From contig JAEWQC010000342.1 of NCBI GenBank assembly GCA_023399355.1, forward strand, positions 1-5,873: a DNA stretch of 5,873 nt, read 5' to 3'. The notes below the pieces were generated by a model, which saw nothing but the letters and a program-made list of their open reading frames with translations, was not told the origin of the DNA and ran no database searches. The translations under genes and the position numbers were made by a program. This document shows positions 1 to 4,812 of this stretch, one piece after another. Within the stretch, counting starts at the first letter, position 1, and the number at the start of each line of letters is the position of its first letter. This stretch comes from Bacillota bacterium. Its GTDB lineage: Bacteria > Bacillota > Clostridia > Acetivibrionales > DTU013.

Positions 1-799
1 TCTTTACCCTGTATTCAGGCTTGTCCTCCCTGTCTCGGCCCTTGGCCGAGGTCTCAAAATATTGTATCCCGGTAAAGCCTTTATCATTGTTGATTTCGGA
101 AATATAGTCCACGATGCCGTTCTCATAGCAATACTCGAAGTTTTCTCCCGACGCCTCGTCCGTTAATATAAATCTCAGGCCGGCATTCACTACTGCCTGC
201 TTTTTCAGCGTCGTCATAAAATATTCCAGCGGGATGTCTATGTCGGTAAAGACTTCCAGATCAGGTTTCCAGGTCTGTATTGTCCCCGTACTTTGAATCC
301 TGCATTTTTCCTTGATCAGGCCGCCTATATTTTCGCCCTTCTCAAAACGCAGGTCAAATTTGAACCCATCCCTGAAAACGGTTACATCCATGAATTCCGA
401 GCTGTATTGCGTAGCGCAGCTGCCCAGGCCATTGAGGCCCAGACTGAATTCATAGTTCTCTCCCGTATTGTTTTTATATTTGCCGCCTGCATAGAGTTCA
501 CAGAAGACCAGTTCCCAATTGTAACGGTCCTCCTTGGTATTGAAGTCAACAGGAATTCCTCTGCCGTAATCCCTTACGGTTATTGCACCATTGCTGTGAC
601 GTGTGATCTCGATTTTGTCACCGTAACCTTCGCGGGCTTCATCAATGGAGTTTGAGAGGATCTCAAAAAACGAATGCTGGCAGCCTTCGATGCCATCAGA
701 GCCGAATATGACCCCCGGACGGAGCCTGACGCGGTCAGCCCCCTTCAGTGAAGATATGCTCTCATTTCCATAAATCTCGGGCTTCTTCTCTTTTGTCAT
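1..799 (-). CDS. parE: DNA topoisomerase IV / gyrase subunit B (N-terminal part; runs off the left edge)
   Basis: Type IIA topoisomerase ATPase subunit, which drives ATP-dependent strand passage together with an A subunit. I translated the minus strand from the ATG at 797-799: 266 codons with no stop, so the C-terminal part (rest of the transducer, TOPRIM domain) lies outside the window. The GHKL (Bergerat) ATP-binding motifs are in order: the LKGADRVRLRPG segment (about residues 18-29, like LEGLEAVRKRPG of GyrB); FEILSNSIDEA (45-55) with the presumed catalytic base E46 and Mg ligand N50; DYGRGIPVD (77-85); and GLNGLGS (121-127). The start is supported by GGGGGA at 808-813, 8 nt upstream, and by a promoter at 873-901. 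The gene is divergent from the LysM-CAP gene. The sequence is rather unlike canonical GyrB (VIFG instead of MYIG, LNGLG instead of LHGVG), so I prefer a ParE-type second topoisomerase; a gyrB label is possible. The family is certain, the paralogue is not. Confidence 0.9.
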   Translation of the reverse strand, partial: MTKEKKPEIYGNESISSLKGADRVRLRPGVIFGSDGIEGCQHSFFEILSNSIDEAREGYGDKIEITRHSNGAITVRDYGRGIPVDFNTKEDRYNWELVFCELYAGGKYKNNTGENYEFSLGLNGLGSCATQYSSEFMDVTVFRDGFKFDLRFEKGENIGGLIKEKCRIQSTGTIQTWKPDLEVFTDIDIPLEYFMTTLKKQAVVNAGLRFILTDEASGENFEYCYENGIVDYISEINNDKGFTGIQYFETSAKGRDREDKPEYRVK

Positions 800-872
800 C
801 TGTATATTCCCCCAACCAGTATTCCATAAAAAACAGCAAATCAAAATTGCATTTGATGTTTCCCCTGTCATT

Positions 873-901
873 ATTATTCCTTAAAAATTTTTCAAAGTCA
901 A
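873..901 (-). promoter_or_regulatory. Sigma-A-type promoter for the topoisomerase B gene
   Basis: Read on the minus strand, the -35 box is TTGACT (901-896) and the -10 box is AATAAT (878-873), each 5 of 6 to consensus, with an optimal 17-bp spacer. Transcription would start near 866, leaving a leader of about 67 nt before the start codon at 799. Inferred from sequence only. Confidence 0.6.
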
Positions 902-934
902 GCTGGAACATGTTTTGTATTATCGACTAATCAG

Positions 935-962
935 TTATGAATTAACAGGTGTGAATTATATT
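935..962 (+). promoter_or_regulatory. Weak candidate promoter for the LysM-CAP gene
   Basis: A TATATT -10-like box (957-962, 5 of 6) has only a poor -35 (TTATGA, 935-940, 3 of 6) at 16 bp. It is the best housekeeping-type candidate upstream of the gene at 1013. The poor -35 leaves room for an activator or an alternative sigma factor, but no clear sporulation-sigma consensus was found. The rest of the 800-1012 gap holds no gene that I can support. Confidence 0.25.
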
Positions 963-1012
963 GCCAGCATGAATCTGCTTAAATTTTCAAAACATATCTA
1001 AGAGGTGATACA

Positions 1013-1624
1013 ATGAAGAAAAGAATTTTTTCAATATTCATTTTTATAATTGTGCTGTTGTTTACTGCGCAGGCATTTGCACAATCAGCTTATACCGTGC
1101 AGCCCGGCGATACGATGTGGAAAATAGCCAGCAGGAATCAGGTAGGGATCAGTGAAATAATTTCCGCCAATCCCCAGGTCAAAAACCCTGCCATGATCTA
1201 TCCCGGCCAGAAGCTTACGATACCAACAGTTACAACAACCGCACAGGAGAACGAAGTGATCAGGCTTGTGAATGTGCAGAGGTCCAAGGTCGGACTTCAA
1301 TCCCTGACGATGAACTGGCAGTTGTGTCGCGTGGCCAGGTACAAGTCCGCAGACATGGCTAACAAAGGCTACTTTGCCCACCAGTCCCCTACTTACGGTT
1401 CGCCGTTCCAGATGATGGAGTCCTTCGGTCTGAAATTTTCCGCAGCAGGTGAAAATATCGCATACGGGCAGAAGACCCCAGCCGAAGTCATGAATGGATG
1501 GATGAACTCCCCGGGACACAAAAGCAATATCCTGAACGGAACTTATACGGAAATCGGTGTCGGTCTTGCTAAGAACAAAAGCGGAGTATGCTACTGGACG
1601 CAGCAGTTTATAAAGCCGACGTAA
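1013..1624 (+). CDS. Secreted LysM-CAP domain protein (SafA/YkwD-like)
   Basis: Exported 203-residue protein, probably bound to peptidoglycan or spore cortex. Residues 1-23 are a signal peptide: a KKR basic start, a hydrophobic core, and a likely cut after AFA (23/24). Residues 26-71 are one LysM domain (YTVQPGDTMWKIA at the start, IYPGQKLTIP at the end), the family's peptidoglycan/chitin-binding fold. After a short TVTTTAQ linker, residues 79-200 form a CAP (SCP/PR-1/YkwD) domain with its typical motifs: NVQRSKVGLQSL, H123 in HQSP, GENIAYG (146-152), WMNSPGHKSNIL (163-174) and IGVGL. Length and order match the clostridial CAP proteins with an N-terminal LysM often annotated as SafA-like or spore-coat-related; bacterial CAP proteins have no general established enzymatic role. 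The start is fixed by AGAGGTGA at 1001-1008 and the signal peptide. It is monocistronic, bounded by a divergent gene and a convergent terminator. Two cysteines (105, 193) lie in the mature part. Confidence 0.93.
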   Translation: MKKRIFSIFIFIIVLLFTAQAFAQSAYTVQPGDTMWKIASRNQVGISEIISANPQVKNPAMIYPGQKLTIPTVTTTAQENEVIRLVNVQRSKVGLQSLTMNWQLCRVARYKSADMANKGYFAHQSPTYGSPFQMMESFGLKFSAAGENIAYGQKTPAEVMNGWMNSPGHKSNILNGTYTEIGVGLAKNKSGVCYWTQQFIKPT

Positions 1625-1663
1625 TCACCCATGTTACGGGCAAATCTATAAAGTATGAGATCT

Positions 1664-1784
1664 TAAAATCAAGGTGAGCCTTATTGGAAACCGTTTCCAG
1701 TAAGGCTCATACTTTTCGTATTGCCCCAAATCAGTACTTACCCTTCGCCCTCATTTCTGATAAAGCTCACTCCTCTTGATTTTA
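1664..1784. repeat. Imperfect inverted repeat linking the terminator arm to the 3' end of the facing gene
   Basis: Plus-strand 1664-1684 and minus-strand 1784-1760 align at 20 of 21 positions apart from one 4-nt insertion. TAAAATCAAG is identical in both, and GTGAGCCTTAT matches GTGAGCTTTAT. One copy is the left arm and upstream flank of the terminator. The other encodes codons close to the C-terminus of the DUF3815 protein. The arms are about 75 bp apart. Confidence 0.8.
1674..1710. terminator. Bidirectional hairpin terminator between convergent genes
   Basis: 1674-1690 pairs with 1694-1710 without a gap: 17 base pairs (two of them G-T) around a 3-nt loop (CCG). On the plus strand ACTTTT follows (1711-1716), a short U-tract after the LysM-CAP gene. 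On the minus strand the hairpin follows the DUF3815 gene by about 40 nt, with a weaker ATTTTA further on. The position between two convergent stop codons and the long stem argue for a shared terminator. Termination in the minus direction is less certain because the U-tract is poor. Confidence 0.75.
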
Positions 1785-2197
1785 GGTTTTGTGAGCAGCC
1801 TGAATAATGCCGTTACAAGAATGATCCCAAACGCTATGGATCCGGCTCCTGCAAGAGTTTCAACCAGCTTGCCGCCGGCATGGAACATATCGTTGGCCGT
1901 CATGTACTGGATCGTTTCATATGCCGCGATTCCAGGCACAATCGGAAATATTCCGGGGATGGAAAAAATCGCAGAAGGCGATTTAAGAAGTCTTGCAGCG
2001 CTTTCACTATATATCCCGACTGCGATGGCGCCTCCGAAAATTGACAGGATGGAATGTCCCGTCAAGTTGAGCAGACCGATGTATACCATCCATCCCGCAA
2101 CTCCGGAAAGACCTGAATAAACAAGCCTGTAGCCTCTAACATTAAATACCAGTCCCGCACATAAACTTCCCAGAAAAGCCAGCACAAACTCCTTCAT
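1751..2197 (-). CDS. Threonine/serine exporter, ThrE-like small subunit (DUF3815 half)
   Basis: Integral membrane protein of 148 residues, with four to five hydrophobic segments. Motifs typical of the DUF3815 (ThrE_2, YjjB-like) family are visible: an FNVRGYRLVYSGLSGVAGW segment (about 18-36), a glycine-rich helix around 52-63, and the signature PGIFPIVPGIAAYETI (81-96). The C-terminus is short and basic (KPKIKRSE). In Corynebacterium ThrE this unit is fused behind a DUF1212 unit and the protein exports threonine and serine. In E. coli the split pair YjjP/YjjB has been linked to succinate export, so the substrate here is not certain. The start ATG lies 4 nt beyond the stop of the DUF1212 gene with a very strong GGAGGTGAT site, so the two are translationally linked. 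Nothing indicates truncation. Confidence 0.92.
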   Translation of the reverse strand: MKEFVLAFLGSLCAGLVFNVRGYRLVYSGLSGVAGWMVYIGLLNLTGHSILSIFGGAIAVGIYSESAARLLKSPSAIFSIPGIFPIVPGIAAYETIQYMTANDMFHAGGKLVETLAGAGSIAFGIILVTALFRLLTKPKIKRSELYQK

Positions 2198-2210
2198 CCC
2201 ATCACCTCCA
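2198..2210 (-). promoter_or_regulatory. Ribosome binding site that contains the stop codon of the upstream gene
   Basis: On the minus strand, TGGAGGTGA (2210-2202) encodes the last two residues (Trp, Arg) and the TGA stop of the DUF1212 gene. It is also a near-perfect Shine-Dalgarno sequence for the ATG at 2197. A ribosome terminating here sits on the next initiation site, which favours coupled, matched production of the two exporter halves. Confidence 0.8.
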
Positions 2211-2957
2211 ATTCATTGAAATCGCAAGAGAGATTGCTACTCCTGCCGCCACAGCGGCAGCGATAAGAAAAGCCTCTCCCATCCTGGTGAAGCTCGCTAC
2301 CAGATCCCCGTAAAAGGCATCCTTGATACTGTTTGTCATTGCCATACCCGGTAGATACAACATCACGGAACCGATAATGATCTTATACTCGTTAAGGCCA
2401 GGAAAAAGCCGGACTGCCACAGTGCTTAGAAAGCCCGCAGCCAATCCGGCCGAGAATAATTCAAAAAATTGAAAAAAACCTTTTTTGCCCAAACCTTCTT
2501 TCATAATATATACAAGCGATCCGACAACAGCCGCCGCTGCACCTTCAAACAGGCTGCCCTGGAAAAGCATTGTAAATACAAAGGAAGCGACTACAGCTGC
2601 TGCAAATCTCACAGGCAGGCTGTACTGCCTGCCGGCTTCTATATCCGAAAGCTGCCTTGCAGCCTCTTCATAATTCAAACGGTTCTCTTTCAAATTCCTT
2701 GAAAAACTGTTGATCCTGTCTATCCTGTTCAAATCCACAGTACGCTGGCGGATACGTTTGAATGCAGTCTGCATGATGCCTTGTTCATCCCTGATGGAGA
2801 TGAAAATTCCGGTAGGCAGCACAAAACTCTCACATTTTACGCCATAACTACTGCAAATCCTTATGATCGTCTCTTCTACCCTATATATTTCCGCACCGCT
2901 GGTAAGTATGATCTCACCGGCTTTCAGTGCAATTTCCATCAGTTCAGCCGTCTGCAT
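2202..2957 (-). CDS. Threonine/serine exporter, ThrE-like large subunit (DUF1212 half)
   Basis: Partner of the DUF3815 protein in a split ThrE-type exporter in the cytoplasmic membrane. With the start at 2957 it has 251 residues. A soluble N-terminal half of about 115 residues carries the family signature AGEIILTSGAEIYRVEETI (roughly 13-31) and FVLPTGIFISI. About five membrane segments follow (about residues 115-250), including the PGMAMTNSIKDAFYGDL-R-GEAF motif (about 204-230) typical of DUF1212/YjjP proteins. Start choice: an in-frame ATG at 2972 gives five more residues, but only AGG, nearly touching it, precedes that codon. The ATG at 2957 has GGAG (2967-2964) with a 6-nt spacer and gives the usual family N-terminus. 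The gene follows the DUF4097 lipoprotein gene by about 50 nt with no promoter that I can recognise between them, and precedes its partner by 4 nt. Confidence 0.92.
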   Translation of the reverse strand: MQTAELMEIALKAGEIILTSGAEIYRVEETIIRICSSYGVKCESFVLPTGIFISIRDEQGIMQTAFKRIRQRTVDLNRIDRINSFSRNLKENRLNYEEAARQLSDIEAGRQYSLPVRFAAAVVASFVFTMLFQGSLFEGAAAAVVGSLVYIMKEGLGKKGFFQFFELFSAGLAAGFLSTVAVRLFPGLNEYKIIIGSVMLYLPGMAMTNSIKDAFYGDLVASFTRMGEAFLIAAAVAAGVAISLAISMNWR

Positions 2958-2980
2958 GGCATGCTCCATCATCCTGTTGC

Positions 2981-3010
2981 AAACGTACAGCGGAAATGAA
3001 CTGTACGTTT
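2981..3010. repeat. Perfect 10-bp inverted repeat (hairpin) at the end of the lipoprotein gene
   Basis: AAACGTACAG (2981-2990) and CTGTACGTTT (3001-3010) pair perfectly around a 10-nt loop. The right arm reaches into the stop codon (3009-3011) of the DUF4097 gene. In the minus-strand transcript no run of U follows, so it is a poor intrinsic terminator. It could stabilise the 3' end after processing, attenuate the downstream exporter genes, or be a protein-binding dyad. Confidence 0.6.
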
Positions 3011-3860
3011 ATTTACTGTCAATTGTAACATTTCCTGCTACTGTTGTCACGTTCACATCGGTACCGCCCTCATTAATTTTCTTCGTGATTTTGCCGCTGA
3101 TGATGTGCGTACCTGACAGGAAGCTTCCGCTGATGTTACCTGCAGTAAGTTTTGCCGTAAGGTCGAACGCAGAATTCGCAGGCAAGCTCAATTTAACATT
3201 TCCCGCAGTATTTACCACGGACAGTTTTGAAGCCTTTGAAATGTCTGCGTCCAAATTGATATTTCCGGCATTGATCTGAATGTCACTGGAGCCTTCCAGG
3301 CTGATCCCTGTCAGGTCAACATTGCCGGCATTGCTCTTGATGCCGATCTCACCGTTTACATCTTCAAAAGCAATATTTCCCGCATTGCTGTCTACTGTAT
3401 AGACCTTGATATTTTCAGGTACCTCCAGTTCGAAGTCCACGGTAACCTCTGAGCCCTTATACAGTTGTCCGACCCACTTCCAAAGGTCATCCTTTTTGCC
3501 GTCCCTGGTGGATGGATGCACGGACAGGCTGTTTCCGTTTTCTTCAACAACGATATCTATATTCTCCATTATTTCTTTCTTTGTCTCCTCGTTCGTACCT
3601 TTAACCTTCTTTATCGCCTTAATACTGATATCGCCGGATGTTGTCGTTTTTACCGTAATGTTCCCTGCGGTATCCGATATTTCCAGTTTTTCAACTTCGG
3701 CTGCATTTCTGGCGACATTCTGTTCTTCCGTCAACGTAGTCCCCTTATCGTAAGATACATTTCCGGAAAAGTTCAACCGGTCCCCGCCGACATTGAGAGA
3801 GCAGGCCGTTGTGAGCAGTAGCGCCAGCGTTATTGAAACCGCCAAAATATTTTTTTTCAT
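3009..3860 (-). CDS. Lipoprotein with DUF4097-type repetitive beta domain (YvlB-like)
   Basis: Probable surface lipoprotein of 283 residues. Residues 1-20 are a lipoprotein signal: a KK start, a hydrophobic core, and cysteine 20 in LLTTAC. The lipobox is slightly non-canonical, with Thr rather than Leu at -3. The mature part has seven AGN(I/V) turns starting at about 65, 160, 178, 198, 219, 240 and 275. From 160 to 240 the spacing is 18-21 residues, as expected for coils of a beta-helix or beta-solenoid. A lysine- and glutamate-rich segment (about 84-110) and a KWVGQLYKG region interrupt the first and second turns. This matches the DUF4097 (putative adhesin-like) family, which has no established enzymatic activity. 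The start has an excellent AGGAGGT site (3872-3866) 5 nt upstream. An ECF-type promoter lies just upstream, and the ThrE-like pair follows about 50 nt downstream. A function in envelope stress is inference. Confidence 0.85.
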   Translation of the reverse strand: MKKNILAVSITLALLLTTACSLNVGGDRLNFSGNVSYDKGTTLTEEQNVARNAAEVEKLEISDTAGNITVKTTTSGDISIKAIKKVKGTNEETKKEIMENIDIVVEENGNSLSVHPSTRDGKKDDLWKWVGQLYKGSEVTVDFELEVPENIKVYTVDSNAGNIAFEDVNGEIGIKSNAGNVDLTGISLEGSSDIQINAGNINLDADISKASKLSVVNTAGNVKLSLPANSAFDLTAKLTAGNISGSFLSGTHIISGKITKKINEGGTDVNVTTVAGNVTIDSK

Positions 3861-3905
3861 TTAATACCTCCTGTTAATATGAACCATATCATGCTTTCAC
3901 AGGAT

Positions 3906-3933
3906 AATACGCAGGAATGAAATATTTGTTTCA
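3906..3933 (-). promoter_or_regulatory. ECF sigma factor (sigma-W-type) promoter of the DUF4097 lipoprotein gene
   Basis: On the minus strand, TGAAAC (3933-3928) is followed after exactly 16 bp by CGTATT (3911-3906). This fits the Bacillus sigma-W-type pattern TGAAAC-N16-CGTA. An A-rich tract directly upstream (about 3935-3945) resembles the A/T-rich stretch common before such -35 boxes. The start would fall near 3897, giving a leader of about 37 nt that includes the AGGAGGT site. A competing sigma-A reading (GAAACA, 17 bp, TATTAT) has a poor -35. Confidence 0.65.
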
Positions 3934-3935
3934 TT
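3916..3935. repeat. AT-rich dyad overlapping the -35 region
   Basis: AATGAAA (3916-3922) and TTTCATT (3929-3935) form a perfect 7-bp inverted repeat with a 6-nt centre. One arm contains most of the TGAAAC -35 box of the lipoprotein promoter. It could be an operator. It could also be a chance result of the AT-rich -35 sequence. It is not a convincing terminator for korB, because no U-tract follows in that direction. Confidence 0.35.
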
Positions 3936-3960
3936 ATTTTTTTTATGAATTTCGGTTTCT

Positions 3961-4812
3961 TTATTTAAAATCATCCATATATGATTTAATCCTATCGAGA
4001 TCGACCTGTCTGTCAACCAGAGGTTCTCCTGATTTTAAGAACTCCAGCTTATCATGAAAATCCGGTTTTTCCTGACGGAACAGGATTCCTGTCGGTATAC
4101 GTTCACCCCACTCCATTGCCTTTTCCATTGCAGCCGGCCTGTCCGAGGAATTGTAGTCGTCAGCAAGCTTATAGACACGCTTATTATACCATTGGAAGGT
4201 GTTTACCTTGTTGAATGTGACACAGGGCTGCAGAATGTCAACAAGCGCGTAGCCCTTGTAATTAATGGCTTCTTTCATAATGGAAGTCAGCTGTTCCCTG
4301 TCTCCGCTGAAAGCTCTGGCCACAAAGCCCGCGCCCAGCGAAACGGCAAGCAATACCGGATTAAGCGGTTCATTCATCGATCCGGCAGGCTGAACCTCTG
4401 TCACCATTTTCAGTTCAGTGGTTGGAGAGGCTTGCCCTTTTGTAAGTGCATAAATCTGGTTGTTATGTACAAAATGGGTTATGTCGACGTTTCTGCGAAT
4501 ATTGTGAAGGAAGTGGTTCCCGCCTTCTCCATACGAATCACCGTCGCCTGTATCTACAATGACCGTAAGTGCTTTATTCACAATCTTTGCTGCTGCCGCT
4601 GGCGGAAGCGATCTTCCATGAAGTCCGCAAAAGCCGTTGGTATTGAGGTACTGCGGTGTTTTAGCCGCCTGTCCTATACCGGCTGCCAGCAGAACTTCAT
4701 ACGGCTTTTTGCCAAGCTGTTCAAGCGCCGACTGAAGTGCCGCAATGATTTCAAAATTGCCGCATCCTGGACACCATGCTGTTTCCGAGATTGAAAACCG
4801 GTTATCACACAT
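3961..4812 (-). CDS. korB: 2-oxoacid:ferredoxin oxidoreductase, beta (thiamine diphosphate-binding) subunit
   Basis: Beta subunit of a KorAB-type enzyme that oxidatively decarboxylates a 2-oxoacid (2-oxoglutarate or a similar acid) to the acyl-CoA with reduction of ferredoxin. With the ATG at 4812 it has 283 residues, the usual family length. Visible features: WCPGCGNF (13-20) with two cysteines; LHGRSLP (64-70); the thiamine-diphosphate/Mg motif GDGDSYGEGGNHF (89-101) closing with NNQIYALTKGQ (117-127); and C197 in QPCVTFN. The canonical GIGC cysteine is replaced by Gln (GIGQAAK, Q48). C62 (GFCGLHGR) lies near it. Start choice: an ATG at 4857 would overlap korA by 53 nt and add a 15-residue basic leader unlike the family. 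The ATG at 4812 overlaps the korA stop by 8 nt, as expected for coupled genes, with GGAG rather far (13 nt) upstream. No strong terminator follows. The substrate cannot be decided from sequence alone. Confidence 0.93.
   Translation of the reverse strand: MCDNRFSISETAWCPGCGNFEIIAALQSALEQLGKKPYEVLLAAGIGQAAKTPQYLNTNGFCGLHGRSLPPAAAAKIVNKALTVIVDTGDGDSYGEGGNHFLHNIRRNVDITHFVHNNQIYALTKGQASPTTELKMVTEVQPAGSMNEPLNPVLLAVSLGAGFVARAFSGDREQLTSIMKEAINYKGYALVDILQPCVTFNKVNTFQWYNKRVYKLADDYNSSDRPAAMEKAMEWGERIPTGILFRQEKPDFHDKLEFLKSGEPLVDRQVDLDRIKSYMDDFK

Noticed and set aside
293..655. A 120-codon plus-strand open frame at the left end
   Set aside because: It lies wholly antisense to the topoisomerase B frame, which shows clear GHKL motifs. 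The frame has no recognisable domain and no ribosome binding site.
748..930. A 60-codon plus-strand open frame in the divergent intergenic region
   Set aside because: It overlaps the start of the topoisomerase gene and its promoter on the other strand, its composition reflects AT-rich non-coding DNA, and no binding site precedes it.
900..1012. Sporulation sigma (E, G, K, H) promoter for the LysM-CAP gene
   Set aside because: CATATCTA at 993-1000 resembles a sigma-K/E -10 box, but it directly abuts the ribosome binding site and has no matching -35. No other sporulation consensus at correct spacing was found.
1085..1519. A minus-strand open frame opposite the LysM-CAP gene
   Set aside because: The plus strand carries an unambiguous signal peptide, LysM and CAP domain with a strong ribosome binding site; the opposite frame has none of these.
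3030..3700. Recurring TTTCC(C/G)GC-like DNA motifs, considered as a repeat array
   Set aside because: They are the codons of the AGN turns in the lipoprotein, spaced in frame. There are no identical repeats with unique spacers, so this is not CRISPR or a tandem DNA repeat.
3916..3945. Hairpin plus T-run that resembles a plus-strand intrinsic terminator
   Set aside because: No plus-strand gene ends here, the stem has a single G-C pair, and the T-run is better explained as the A-rich tract upstream of the minus-strand promoter.
4054..4794. A long plus-strand open frame of 246 codons opposite korB
   Set aside because: It is the antisense shadow of a well-conserved gene. The translation is rich in Cys, Arg and His and has no family features.
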